Positions 42,566-51,481 are shown, counted from the first letter of the stretch. The stretch: 64,000 bases of DNA from Bacteroidota bacterium (GCA_023480735.1 JAMCXB010000052.1:1-64000), one strand, 5' to 3'. Made by a program: numbers and translations. The notes: a model not told the origin generated them from the sequence alone.

Positions 42566-43315
42566 ATGAAGCGATTTTTTATACATGTTTACGAGCTGAC
42601 GGCTTTTTCGCTCCGGTTCTTCAAGGAGGTTTTTTTGCCTCCTTACGAATTCGGAGAGTTCGCCGACCATTTACAGAATTTCGGCTCGCGTTCGTTTCCG
42701 CTCGTAAGCGTGATAGGCCTGTTGATGGGGCTTATCCTCGCACTTCAAACGAAACCGACACTCGCGAGATTCGGAGCGGAGTCTTTTCTCCCGGCGATGG
42801 TCGCGATATCTGTCGTACGCGAACTGGGACCCGTGATAACCGCGCTCGTTGTTGCCGGGAGGGTCTCAAGCGGCATCGGCGCCGAGATCGGGTCAATGAA
42901 GGTCACGGAGCAGATCGACGCACTCGAAGTATCTTCAGTCGATCCGTACCGCTTCCTTGTCGTCCCGCGTGTGCTCGCCGGAACTATTGCCCTACCGCTT
43001 CTGACGGCATACGCGGATCTGCTCGCGGTACTGGGAGCATACGTCTTCATGTTCATTTCAGGAGGAATGGGCTGGCAGCTTTTCGTTACCTCGACAGTCT
43101 CGTCTCTATCTATTTCCGACATCGTCCCGGGAATAGGGAAGACTTTTTTCTTCGGTTACATTATCTCGATTGTCGGTTCATACTTCGGTTTCAGGGCGAC
43201 CGGCGGAACGGAAGGAGTCGGCAAGGCGGCAACGTCGGCCGTCGTCTTCGCGTCGTTTCTCATCCTGATTATGGATTTCGTGCTTGTTAAGGTCGGGATA
43301 CTTTTATTTGAATAG
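42566..43315 (+). CDS. mlaE: MlaE-like ABC permease for lipid transport
   Basis: 249 residues from ATG 42,566 (MKRFFIHVYELTAFSLRF). A longer frame from 42,446 is translated repeat DNA and is rejected. It has the MlaE core: GLLMGLILALQTKPTLARFGAESFLPAMVAISVVRELGPVITALVVAGRVSSGIGAEIGSM, with five or six membrane helices. With the ATPase and MCE protein that follow it forms an inner-membrane complex for phospholipid traffic to or from the outer membrane. The ATPase gene starts about 145 bases later across a repeat. Confidence 0.9.
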   Translation: MKRFFIHVYELTAFSLRFFKEVFLPPYEFGEFADHLQNFGSRSFPLVSVIGLLMGLILALQTKPTLARFGAESFLPAMVAISVVRELGPVITALVVAGRVSSGIGAEIGSMKVTEQIDALEVSSVDPYRFLVVPRVLAGTIALPLLTAYADLLAVLGAYVFMFISGGMGWQLFVTSTVSSLSISDIVPGIGKTFFFGYIISIVGSYFGFRATGGTEGVGKAATSAVVFASFLILIMDFVLVKVGILLFE

Positions 43316-43326
43316 AAGGCGGTCAC

Positions 43327-43440
43327 AATTGGAAGGATGGAATCGCGGAATAATGGAATGGTTAAGTTGTTCGGAAACTTACGGGTTTCGACGATCCCCA
43401 TTTCCTCATATTCCAATGTTCCAACATTCCAATATTCCGT
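43327..43440. repeat. GGAATAATGGAATGG / CCAATGTTCCAACATTCC repeat
   Basis: Left arm GGAATCGCGGAATAATGGAATGG mirrors the right arm with CCAATGTTCCAACATTCC. A related half copy is at 47,499-47,541. It is read as a false N-terminal extension of the MlaF gene. Confidence 0.65.
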
Positions 43441-43459
43441 TTTGCTTCCCTACAAGGCA

Positions 43460-44185
43460 ATGATCGAGATAATTAACCTTCACAAATCTTTCGGAGACCT
43501 GGCTGTTCTGTCAGGGCTTACTCTTTCTGTCGCGAGGGGCGAAACCTTTTCGATACTTGGAAAGAGCGGCACGGGAAAAAGCGTGACGCTGAAATGCCTT
43601 GTCGGGCTGCTCGAGCCGGATGCCGGAGAAGTGGTTGTGGATTCGACGCGCGTAGATATTTACAGTCGCAAGGCCCTTTCTGAAATCCGCAAGAAGACGG
43701 GATTCCTTTTCCAGAGCGGCGCCCTCTACGATTCCATGAGCGTCCTCGACAACCTCACTTTCAATCTGTCACGGCACCACAAGGTCACTCACGCCGAGGC
43801 TAAAGAGAAATCCGAGCATTATCTGACACTCGTCGGACTGAGTGAGGCGATCGGCAAGATGCCTTCCGAGTTATCCGGCGGAATGAGGAAACGGGCGGCG
43901 CTCGCACGCGCCCTAGTGATCGAACCTCAAATCCTCCTGTACGATGAGCCGACGACCGGGCTCGATCCGATAACCTCAGCCGGGATCAGTGAACTCATCA
44001 GGGATATGCAAGGACGGTTCGGCATGACCGCAATAGTCGTAACGCACGACATCCTCTGTGCCGGGATAGTCAGCGACAGGGCTGGCGTTTTGAAGGATGG
44101 CTTGTTAAAATACACTGGAACGTTGAATGAGCTCGCGGAGATTGAAGACGAGGAGGTCAAAGGCTTCTTCCGGAATCCGCTTTAG
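43460..44185 (+). CDS. mlaF: MlaF-like ABC ATPase
   Basis: 241 residues from ATG 43,460 (MIEIINLHKSFGDLAVL). The preceding 41 codons of open frame are a repeat. Walker A GKSGTGKSVTLKCLVGL lies near residues 34-50, the signature LSGGMRKRAALARAL near 139-153 and Walker B LLYDEPTTGLDP near 159-170. The R-K-R-A after LSGGM is typical of MCE-associated ATPases. It powers the MlaE permease. Confidence 0.9.
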   Translation: MIEIINLHKSFGDLAVLSGLTLSVARGETFSILGKSGTGKSVTLKCLVGLLEPDAGEVVVDSTRVDIYSRKALSEIRKKTGFLFQSGALYDSMSVLDNLTFNLSRHHKVTHAEAKEKSEHYLTLVGLSEAIGKMPSELSGGMRKRAALARALVIEPQILLYDEPTTGLDPITSAGISELIRDMQGRFGMTAIVVTHDILCAGIVSDRAGVLKDGLLKYTGTLNELAEIEDEEVKGFFRNPL

Positions 44186-44231
44186 TTTCTACGGCAAGTG
44201 AAGGTAATAATATGTACAGGAACATCTTACC

Positions 44232-45305
44232 TTGAAAAAGACTCATATTGCACTGCTCGGGCTATTTATATCGGTTGGCGTGGTAATCCTTGTCTTCGGG
44301 ATTTTCTTAGTAGGCGAGCAACAGGGCGTCTTCACAAAATCGGTAGATATCTATGCCAGGTTTAATTCGGTCGAGGGCCTGAGAAAGGGGGCCGCAGTGA
44401 GGCTCCTCGGTATCGACGTCGGAACCGTGTCCGAAATCCGCATCTGGAACAACGTGGCGCTCGTCAAAATGAGGATTTTTTCCGACTCCAGAAAGTTCAT
44501 CAAAGACAATTCGCGTGCTATGCTTGAAACGGAAGGACTTGTCGGTAACAAGTTCGTAATCCTGACTCCGGGCACCGAGGGCGCCCCATCGGTTCAACAG
44601 CTTGACACGCTAAACTCCATCGAAGAGCCGCAGCTATCGCAGATCATATCGGAGACCCGCGAGACAATTGCAAGCGTGAAAAACATGGTAGACCAGTTTT
44701 CAGGAATCCTGAAGGATGTTCGCGAAGGCAAAGGCACACTCGGAAAGCTTGTGACGGATGAGAGTGTCTATTTCGCCCTGAAGCGGGCTACCTATGAAGC
44801 CGATTCAAGCCTGAAGAAAGTTTCGGACAAGTTCACCGATATGGCAAATGTGGTCAGCGGGCTGAGCATATCGTTCAATCGCCTCGCCGACAAAACCGAT
44901 TCCGTGCTGTCGAATGTAAATCTGGTGGTGAAGAACTTTGATACTACGGCTTCGAGCATAAAGCTGATGACAAGTCAGCTCGACACGGGCCACGGCCTCG
45001 TCGCCTCGCTTCTGCACGACCGCTCCGTCTACGACACCACGCTAATGATCGTCTCGACGACTTTGTCCGCAGTAAAGGAGGCACAAATCGGCCTTCAGAA
45101 GTTCACTGGGAACATGGAAGCCTTGCGGCACAACTGGCTGTTCAGCAGCTACTTTGCCGGGCAGGCTCAGGACGAGTATACAAAGAAGGAACAAGAGCTT
45201 AAGCAGATTGAGACACAGATACAGGCAAGAACCGACCAGCTTGAGAATATGGAGAAGCGGCTTAGAGAAATTCAGCAGAAGCTTGACAAGGCAGGCGGCG
45301 GGTAG
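44232..45305 (+). CDS. mlaD: MCE-domain substrate-binding protein (MlaD-like)
   Basis: 357 residues, start TTG 44,232 (an upstream ATG runs into a stop). One N-terminal membrane helix (IALLGLFISVGVVILVFGIFLV) is followed by the MCE domain (about 37-115: VDIYARFNSVEGLRKGAAVRLLGIDVGTVSEI, MRIFSDSRKFIKDNSRAML, LVGNKFVILTPG). A long coiled coil then runs to the end. It hands lipids to the MlaFE transporter in the periplasm. MlaB and MlaC are not in the window. Confidence 0.88.
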   Translation: MKKTHIALLGLFISVGVVILVFGIFLVGEQQGVFTKSVDIYARFNSVEGLRKGAAVRLLGIDVGTVSEIRIWNNVALVKMRIFSDSRKFIKDNSRAMLETEGLVGNKFVILTPGTEGAPSVQQLDTLNSIEEPQLSQIISETRETIASVKNMVDQFSGILKDVREGKGTLGKLVTDESVYFALKRATYEADSSLKKVSDKFTDMANVVSGLSISFNRLADKTDSVLSNVNLVVKNFDTTASSIKLMTSQLDTGHGLVASLLHDRSVYDTTLMIVSTTLSAVKEAQIGLQKFTGNMEALRHNWLFSSYFAGQAQDEYTKKEQELKQIETQIQARTDQLENMEKRLREIQQKLDKAGGG

Positions 45306-45321
45306 AGTGATTGGAATGAAA

Positions 45322-45700
45322 ACTCCTCGACGCAAGCGTCGAGGTATCTTTCTGTCATGCCAGCGAACGCTGGCACTCAGTTTCTGGATTCCGGCTGGAG
45401 TTCACCCCGCCCAAAGCGGGGCCGGAATGACGCCGCAAGCGGCGGGAAATTCAACCCTGAGAGACTAAACGAATTTATAACTCGGTATGGTACGAGGCTA
45501 CGGGAGACATTTGTAACCGTTGACGCTGAAAAGTTTCGCTTCCGTCCTCTGCAACTGGGGAAACAGAAGTAAATTGCAAAGGTACAGATTGGCCGCCGCG
45601 AGGTGTAGCCGCAGACCTGCCGCAGATGAATGAGGAAGAGAGCACCGGATCGAGAAGATGCCCGACAGCGTTAGCTGGCATGGGCTGAAGCTCTCCTGAA
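45322..45700. repeat. Cluster of palindromic repeats including a CTGGATTCCGG/CCGGAATGACG unit
   Basis: CCTCGACGC / GCGTCGAGG is a strong hairpin (45,327-45,346), possibly the mla terminator. Then come GCCAGCGAACGCTGGC, GATTCCGG...CACCCCG...CGGGGCCGGAATGACG, and an inverted GCCCGACAGCGTTAGCTGGC at 45,660-45,680. The right part touches the 3' end of the 45,671 gene. Translated frames here are artefacts of the repeat. Confidence 0.65.
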
Positions 45701-46051
45701 CCTCAAATTGGCAAGAACCCCTTTGGTGCCCAGTATGATCAGGGTAATCCCACCTGCCAATAACGCAGCTGAGAAATCCGTTTGAAGTGGAGCCGTCTTG
45801 CTCGTCACGTCGCCTCCCAGAATTCCGATCGTGCTTAACATTTCCCATAGAGTGAGTCCTCCTATCTCCAGGAGGATTAACCCAACCACAACGTTTGCAA
45901 TTGACTCGAGCATCGGGAGCTTAGATGGCTCTGCCGGGATTTTCTTTCCCAATTTCTCGTATTCGATCTGCAATTCGGTTTTGTGACGCCTCTGTTGCTG
46001 GTCGAAAAACGCGGATACTATGACCGCGGTGATGAATATCGATGTAAACAT
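45671..46051 (-). CDS. Small membrane protein, DUF6249-like
   Basis: 126 residues. It starts with a hydrophobic helix (FTSIFITAVIVSAFF), then the cytosolic segment RHKTELQIEYEKLGKKIPAEPS, then two more helices (VVVGLILLEIGGLTLW, ALLAGGITLIILGTKGVL). The helix / H-x-T-E-x-x-x-x-Y-E-K-x-G-K-x-x-P / helix layout is like DUF6249 proteins found beside ECF sigma genes. It starts 3 bases after the neighbouring membrane gene's stop. The last residues come from repeat DNA. Confidence 0.6.
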   Translation of the reverse strand: MFTSIFITAVIVSAFFDQQQRRHKTELQIEYEKLGKKIPAEPSKLPMLESIANVVVGLILLEIGGLTLWEMLSTIGILGGDVTSKTAPLQTDFSAALLAGGITLIILGTKGVLANLRFRRASAHAS

Positions 46052-46054
46052 GTT

Positions 46055-46405
46055 TTACCCTTTCTTCAGAAGCTTCATGTCTCTTGTTGCCATCATGAAC
46101 AGGAGAATTGCAACTACTGTCAATTCAGCCATTAAGACGACGACGGGGCAGGCGAAGCGGACCCCTATTCTGCCGACGAAAACGATTCCTCCGAAGTCCA
46201 GAATCATCAGAAGCACCGCCGTGATCATTGTTGTAGCGACTTTTCCCCAATTTTGAGGCCTGTACGGTTTCGGCTCGACATTCTTTATCAAATCCAGGAG
46301 AGCCTTCTTGTGCCTTACTTCCCGTTCACGGTATTCCCAGATTCCCCACGCGGCGATCAGGGCAATCATGACAACTACTTGAATCACACTGCTCTCATAG
46401 TCCAT
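46055..46405 (-). CDS. Small membrane protein next to the ECF sigma gene
   Basis: 116 residues with an N-terminal helix (VIQVVVMIALIAAWGIWEY), a basic cytosolic segment (REREVRHKKALLDLIKNVE) and two further helices. It resembles its downstream neighbour in layout and they form a two-gene operon facing away from the sigma factor gene. The pair may be the sigma factor's target or part of the signal path; this is inference. Confidence 0.6.
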   Translation of the reverse strand: MDYESSVIQVVVMIALIAAWGIWEYREREVRHKKALLDLIKNVEPKPYRPQNWGKVATTMITAVLLMILDFGGIVFVGRIGVRFACPVVVLMAELTVVAILLFMMATRDMKLLKKG

Positions 46406-46430
46406 TTTCTTCTCCTTGCTTCAACACATT

Positions 46431-46487
46431 AGACCGCTCCAGGCAATTTTTTCTTTCACTGAAAGAAAATTACCTTGGAGGAAGTCT
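46431..46487. promoter_or_regulatory. 57-bp imperfect palindrome upstream of the ECF sigma gene
   Basis: AGACCGCTCCAGGCAATTTT plus TTCTTTC on the left mirrors GAAAGAAAATTACCTTGGAG plus GAAGTCT on the right, around a 3-base centre. It fills the gap between two divergent transcription units. It may be an operator, an RNA hairpin in the sigma leader, or a small inserted palindrome. Confidence 0.6.
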
Positions 46488-46532
46488 AATATCGTGTATG
46501 CAGCACAAATCCTATTGGCAGGTGCGAACAGA

Positions 46533-47072
46533 ATGGGCATGAGAAAATCGAGAACTGATGACACATTCAAAGGCGTCGTTGATCTCTACTCCGGGCGTGT
46601 GTTCAATCTCGCGTTGAGGATGCTTGGCAGCCACGAAGATGCGGAGGAAGCGACTCAGGACGTTTTCATGAGAGTACATGGATCATTGGAAGACTTTCGG
46701 GGCGATTCGAGCCTGTCGACATGGATCTGGCGCATCACGACCAACGTTTGCTTGACAAGAAGAAAGAAGAAGAATATCGATGCTGTCAGCATTGACAACA
46801 GCGAAATTGACCCGCCGGACGGCAGAATCGAAAACTCTTCAAGGCAGGAAAAGTCGGTTTACGCCCATGAAAGCCGCGAGATAGTCGATAGATGCATACC
46901 TATGTTGCCGCCGAATGAATCGGCGGTCATAACGCTGTTCTACTTCGAAGAATTATCTTACGAAGAAATATCCGGCCTCCTGAATATGCCGGTGGGTACG
47001 GTGTCAACTGCCCTGCACAGAGGGCGACAAAGGCTGGGAGAAATGCTAAGAGAAAGGAAAGATGAGCTATGA
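46533..47072 (+). CDS. ECF RNA polymerase sigma factor
   Basis: 179 residues from ATG 46,533 (AGGTG 9 bases upstream). Region 2 is FKGVVDLYSGRVFNLALRMLGSHEDAEEATQDVFMRVHGSLEDFRGDSSLSTWIWRIT; region 4 is MLPPNESAVITLFYFEELSYEEISGLLNMPVGTVSTALHRGRQRL. It is followed, with a 4-base ATGA overlap, by a zinc-finger membrane anti-sigma gene. It directs transcription in response to an envelope or other signal. Confidence 0.88.
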   Translation: MGMRKSRTDDTFKGVVDLYSGRVFNLALRMLGSHEDAEEATQDVFMRVHGSLEDFRGDSSLSTWIWRITTNVCLTRRKKKNIDAVSIDNSEIDPPDGRIENSSRQEKSVYAHESREIVDRCIPMLPPNESAVITLFYFEELSYEEISGLLNMPVGTVSTALHRGRQRLGEMLRERKDEL

Positions 47073-47497
47073 CTTGTGAGGATTTTAGAAACGAAATAGA
47101 TAATAAGGCGGATTCGAGGCAGGCAATAAGCCCGGAAGATCTTCCGCCGCAGACGCGTTCTCATCTGGATGGCTGCGCATCCTGTGCGCAGTACCTCGAA
47201 TCGGTCAGCACGGTTGATCAGATTCTAAGAAATACACAGAGTGTCGAGATTCCAAGTGAACTTTATGATACACTCTTAACCATTGGATACGAGCAGCGTC
47301 CGAATTCAGCGCTCGCATCAATCAGACCCATGGTCATCTATATACTGAGAATACTTTTGCCTGCATTGGCATTATGGATAGTAGCTTTGTTCATGCCAGC
47401 AGTAACACGCGTCGTGGTTGAAATGATACTGATGGTCTTCGCGATGACTTTGGTGTTTGAGAAGCTCGGCAGAAGGCTGGTAACGGACAGGGTGTGA
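47069..47497 (+). CDS. Membrane anti-sigma factor with zf-HC2 domain
   Basis: 142 residues. The zinc anti-sigma motif is M-T-C-E-D-F at the start plus H-L-D-G-C-A-S-C near residues 31-38 (H-x3-C-x2-C). Residues 88-130 hold two hydrophobic segments (MVIYILRILLPALALWIVALF, VVVEMILMVFAMTLVF), so it is membrane-bound. It should hold the preceding sigma factor inactive until signalled. Confidence 0.82.
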   Translation: MTCEDFRNEIDNKADSRQAISPEDLPPQTRSHLDGCASCAQYLESVSTVDQILRNTQSVEIPSELYDTLLTIGYEQRPNSALASIRPMVIYILRILLPALALWIVALFMPAVTRVVVEMILMVFAMTLVFEKLGRRLVTDRV

Positions 47498-47498
47498 A

Positions 47499-47651
47499 CG
47501 CGGAATATTAGAGGCATGGAATAAGGGAATGATGGAATAGCGGGTCTTCTTCATGTCTTTCGTGTCTCTCGTGGTTTAATTCTAAACACAAGAGACACTG
47601 AGACACAGAGCAAACAAGGGCGACTTCTCTCTGTGCCTCTCGCGGTCTGAT
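47499..47651. repeat. Two interspersed repeats downstream of the anti-sigma gene
   Basis: 47,499-47,541 is the GGAATATTAGAGGCATGGAATAA-type unit. 47,550-47,651 is the ACACTGAGACACAGAG / CTCTGTGCCTCTCGCGG palindrome also seen at 42,391. No gene lies in this 210-bp gap. Confidence 0.6.
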
Positions 47652-47707
47652 TTCCATTTCCGCCACGTTTTGGATTTGCACATGTGGAAAACTAACTTCA
47701 ATGAGAC

Positions 47708-48220
47708 ATGCAGAAGTCTTTGGTCTTGTTAGTCCTCTCTTTTTCGCTATCCGCATGCACACATGGGCTGGAACCGATAAGCGTTCAGCCCGGATTCAGC
47801 GGGACTGTCCGGTTTATTTCTTCCTGGCCGCCGCCGGATAGCATCTATGATATCAGAGTCGTAGCATTCTATCACTACCCTCCCCAAAACATTATCGGCG
47901 ATGTCCTGTCAGGTAATGCCAGAGTTTATCCGTCAATAGGCACAAGCGCTCCGACTTTCTTTGTCGACACCTTGTCTTACAATTTTACCCTGGACTCGGC
48001 TGCCGTCTTCCAGTATGTAGTTGTAGCAATGCAGTACGGTCCGAACCTGCTTTCCGACTGGAAAGTCGTCGGTGCGTATGGATTTTCGCACGGAGTCGGC
48101 TCACCAAAAGCGGTCGTTGTGAAGTCAAACAATTTCGTAAACGGAATCGATATCGATGTTGATTTTAAGAATACGCCTCCTACTCCCGGCGGCGCTTCTG
48201 CTTCTACTGCTTCAAAGTAA
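47708..48220 (+). CDS. Exported lipoprotein preceding a TonB receptor
   Basis: 170 residues with a lipoprotein signal (MQKSLVLLVLSFSLSACTHG). The mature part is beta-rich (FSGTVRFISSWPPPDSIYDIRVVAF, VFQYVVVAMQYGPNLLSDWKV) and not recognised beyond an Ig-like look. It overlaps the TonB-dependent receptor gene by 65 bases, unusually long, so the two are co-expressed. It may be a surface partner of that receptor. Confidence 0.65.
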   Translation: MQKSLVLLVLSFSLSACTHGLEPISVQPGFSGTVRFISSWPPPDSIYDIRVVAFYHYPPQNIIGDVLSGNARVYPSIGTSAPTFFVDTLSYNFTLDSAAVFQYVVVAMQYGPNLLSDWKVVGAYGFSHGVGSPKAVVVKSNNFVNGIDIDVDFKNTPPTPGGASASTASK

Positions 48221-50375
48221 GAGTGCTGCCCAGTCAACACTCGACGGCGTCGTTCGGTCTGCGGAGGATTCGAGCGCGATAGCAGGCGCGACCGTACTGC
48301 TCCAATCTCGGGATTCGCAAAAGCCGCAAAAGCTCGGCACGCTGACCGGAACAGACGGAAGTTTCTCCCTCAGAGACATTAGCGGAGGGAGATACTTCGT
48401 CTCCGTTTCTATGATCGGGTTCAGGCCATCCAACGAAACCATTTCGCTGGCAGGAAAAGAATCGAGAAGAATAGGATTCTATTTACAGCCTTCACCCTTC
48501 CAAACCCAGCAGGTTATTGTAACCGCAAGTAAGCGGAGACAATTGCTTGCGGATGTTCCTGTCAGTGTGAGTCTCGTCAGTTCGGCTTCGATCGAGAGGA
48601 GGAACATCATATCGCTCGATGACGCCCTCCGTTATGTCCCGGGCGTGAACGTCGTTCAGGACCAGGTGAACATACGTGGTTCGAGCGGATATGCGCGCGG
48701 GATCGGAAGCCGCGTACTGCTCCTCGTCGACGGGATACCTATGCTCACGGGCGACACGGGCGAGGCCGTGTGGGAGTCGATTCCGATATCGGACCTCGAG
48801 CGTGTGGAAATTCTCAAGGGAGCGGGCTCCGCCCTCTACGGCTCCAACGCGCTAGGCGGTGTCATCGATGTGATAACGAAGGATAACATGGACGTTAACT
48901 CGACCTACGTGAAGATGTACGGCGGTTTCTACGAACGGCCGAGATACGACGAGTGGCGGTGGTCCGGCAGGACAAGATTCTTTCAGGGTATGTCGGTAGC
49001 GCATTCCCAGCCGCTCGGACTCGGTGACTTCGGAGTCACGGCATCGTTAAGCTTCAAGAAAGATGACGGGTATATCCAAAACGACTACTTCCGAAGGTTT
49101 AATTTCTTCGCGAAGACCGCCGGCAGCATCGGACAAAATCAAAACCTGAAAGTATTCGCAGACGTGTTCAACCAGCACTCCGGCAATTTTCTCTACTGGG
49201 AAGATCTCAACCATGCACTCCAACCGAGTCCGGAGACGCTGGGACAATGGGTCAACTCGACAAGAGCCAACATTGCGGGGATATACACACATGTGCTGAG
49301 CAGCGACTTCCTGTACATAGTCCGCGGCAGTTACTATTTCAACCACTGGTACGACAACTTCGGGGAGACTCCAACCGGAATCGGAGACTCTTCCACTTCC
49401 AATTTAGGTTACCTTGAATTTCAGTGTACATGGAATTATGACCCCGCGACGGTTCTCACTTTCGGGATTGACGGCCAGGCAGATTTCATGAGCTCCAATC
49501 TGTTCACAAGCAGGGAAAGCGGCTCCGGCGCAGCGTTTGCTCAGGCCGAACGACAATTCAATCGTTTGCATGCCACGGTCGGTGCGCGCTATGACTTTGA
49601 AAGCATACAAGGGAAAGCGGTCTTCGGCCAGCTTAGTCCGAAGCTGGGACTGGTTTACGACCTCGGCGGCGAAGCATCGCTTAGAGGCTCCGTCGGAACG
49701 GGGTTTCGAGCACCGAGCTTAGCCGAGACTTATGCGACCACACAGACAGGTGGAGTCGAGATAATCGCTAATCCGAATCTTCTTCCTGAAAAGAGTCTTT
49801 CCGAAGAAATCGGCGCGAGGGTGCCCGTATGGTACTTTGCGATGATCGACGCCGCAATTTTCCAGAACGACTACTGGAACATGATAGAGCCCGAATTCAC
49901 TCCGGGCGGGCAAATAGAGTTTCAGAATGTTACCCGCGCCCGAATACAAGGATACGAGATCGACGCTTCGACAGACGCCGGTACCGATTTTCTGACGCTG
50001 AAGGCGAGCTATACGTACATCTACCCGCTGGACTTGACGACTCACGAGATCTTGAAGTACAGGTCGCGAAAGCTCTTTTACGTCTCTGCTGATTTTCAGA
50101 AATCCATCTACAGGGCTTCTGTGGACTTCAGGTACATCAGCGCTTTCGAGAACTATGACAGGCAGCTTGTCGAACTAGGAATCGTGAAGAACGGCAACAG
50201 CCGCGTGCCGGCATACGTAACCGACATCCGGGCGGGTGTTGACCTGACGTCAATCGGATATCCCGTTCAACTCAGCTTCATTATCAACAATGCTCTTGAA
50301 GACTACTACGTCGAAATGATCGGCAACATGACACCGATAAGGAATTACTCGCTGGTCCTGTCTACAAATTTCTGA
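48156..50375 (+). CDS. TonB-dependent outer membrane receptor
   Basis: 739 residues. A signal peptide (LLLPAALLLLLLQSKSAAQ) is followed by a CarboxypepD_reg-like domain (TLDGVVRSAEDSSAIAGATVLLQS, about 27-110), the plug (SVSLVSSASIERRN, VNIRGSSGYARGIGSRVLLLVDGIP, GAGSALYGSNALGGVIDVIT) and a beta-barrel ending with YSLVLSTNF. The last residue is Phe, as in outer membrane barrels. It takes up a siderophore, vitamin or similar ligand using TonB energy; the substrate is not evident. Confidence 0.9.
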   Translation: MLILRIRLLLPAALLLLLLQSKSAAQSTLDGVVRSAEDSSAIAGATVLLQSRDSQKPQKLGTLTGTDGSFSLRDISGGRYFVSVSMIGFRPSNETISLAGKESRRIGFYLQPSPFQTQQVIVTASKRRQLLADVPVSVSLVSSASIERRNIISLDDALRYVPGVNVVQDQVNIRGSSGYARGIGSRVLLLVDGIPMLTGDTGEAVWESIPISDLERVEILKGAGSALYGSNALGGVIDVITKDNMDVNSTYVKMYGGFYERPRYDEWRWSGRTRFFQGMSVAHSQPLGLGDFGVTASLSFKKDDGYIQNDYFRRFNFFAKTAGSIGQNQNLKVFADVFNQHSGNFLYWEDLNHALQPSPETLGQWVNSTRANIAGIYTHVLSSDFLYIVRGSYYFNHWYDNFGETPTGIGDSSTSNLGYLEFQCTWNYDPATVLTFGIDGQADFMSSNLFTSRESGSGAAFAQAERQFNRLHATVGARYDFESIQGKAVFGQLSPKLGLVYDLGGEASLRGSVGTGFRAPSLAETYATTQTGGVEIIANPNLLPEKSLSEEIGARVPVWYFAMIDAAIFQNDYWNMIEPEFTPGGQIEFQNVTRARIQGYEIDASTDAGTDFLTLKASYTYIYPLDLTTHEILKYRSRKLFYVSADFQKSIYRASVDFRYISAFENYDRQLVELGIVKNGNSRVPAYVTDIRAGVDLTSIGYPVQLSFIINNALEDYYVEMIGNMTPIRNYSLVLSTNF

Positions 50376-50440
50376 ATCATACTCATCCGTGTCGGGGCGG
50401 ACCACCTGAATCACAAACACTACTGGACGCAGCCTGCCGG

Positions 50441-51481
50441 CTAGTGCCCTTCCAGGAATTTATTTATTACTTGGTTGACCGTATCGATTTCGCAGCCGGG
50501 ACCGAGATGTCCGCAGTCGTTATTCAATTCGAAGGTCTCTGCGTGTATCAGCTTCGCAAATTCAATTGCAGGATTGGGGTTAACCATATGGTCCTGCAAA
50601 TTCACAATCGACAATACCTTCGCTTTGACTTTTGACGCCGCTTCTTTCATATCGTCGTTATACGGAGCGGACACATTATGAGCTATCATCGCTTTGAGCT
50701 GGCTTCTCCAGTCATAGACGTTGAATTCCTTTGAGAAGCTTTTCTGATACTCTTTGATATCGCCGTGAAACTTTTCAGGCTCCATCTTTGTGGCATAAAA
50801 CTCCGGAGTTCTAATATTCAACTCCGTAATGTCGGCTATGGCTTTCATTATATCCGTTTCGGGAGCATGGCATTTGAGTTCGGTATGGATAATCTCCAGC
50901 TCCGTGTTCCAAAGCAGGAGGTCGTAGAAAGTAAGTTTGGGAGACCCGACCCACGCGACAGCCTTATCCATGAAAGCTGGGTAGGATACGATCCATTGAA
51001 ACGTCTGCATGCCGCCCATCGATCCGCCGATTACGCAGAACAGGTGTCTCAAACCGAGCACCTTCGTGACAAATTCATACTGGCTGTTTACCATGTCCCT
51101 GATATCAAACTGCGGGAATTGCAGGTCGGGCTGAAGCTTACTGTTCGAAGGCGAGGATGACACGCCGTCACCTAAAGCGTCGATGCCGATTACAAAATAC
51201 TTGGTACTGTCGGCCATCTTGCCCGGCCCTATGAATCCGGCGAGTCCTGCCGAGTTGCCGCCGAACCAGGTCGGAAACAGCATCGCGTTCGATTTATTGG
51301 CGTTCAGCTTCCCGTAGGTTCTGTAACCTATTTCGCAGTCCCTTATCACCCGTCCGTTTTCAAGTTTGAAGTCACCCAGCTCCGCGAATTTTTGCACCGA
51401 CTGCGCCGGAAGGGTGTCGAACAGAAGTAAGACAAAAAGCACTGAAACAGAGAATCGCTTAAACGTTTGCATCCCATTCAT
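50441..51481 (-). CDS. Exported alpha/beta hydrolase of the MetX (homoserine acetyltransferase-like) family
   Basis: 346 residues from ATG 51,481, which overlaps the upstream stop as ATGA. A signal peptide (FKRFSVSVLFVLLLFDTLPAQ) precedes the enzyme. The nucleophile elbow G-G-S-M-G-G-M-Q, Asp in VNLQDHMVNP and His in NDCGHLGPG give a complete Ser-Asp-His triad. MetX enzymes are cytosolic; an exported form suggests a different acyl or ester substrate. It is co-translated with the Ntn hydrolase gene before it. Confidence 0.75.
   Translation of the reverse strand: MNGMQTFKRFSVSVLFVLLLFDTLPAQSVQKFAELGDFKLENGRVIRDCEIGYRTYGKLNANKSNAMLFPTWFGGNSAGLAGFIGPGKMADSTKYFVIGIDALGDGVSSSPSNSKLQPDLQFPQFDIRDMVNSQYEFVTKVLGLRHLFCVIGGSMGGMQTFQWIVSYPAFMDKAVAWVGSPKLTFYDLLLWNTELEIIHTELKCHAPETDIMKAIADITELNIRTPEFYATKMEPEKFHGDIKEYQKSFSKEFNVYDWRSQLKAMIAHNVSAPYNDDMKEAASKVKAKVLSIVNLQDHMVNPNPAIEFAKLIHAETFELNNDCGHLGPGCEIDTVNQVINKFLEGH

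Noticed and set aside
47977-48240. Leftward 87-residue frame opposite the lipoprotein gene
   Set aside because: It is antisense to a gene with a clear lipobox and has no ribosome site.
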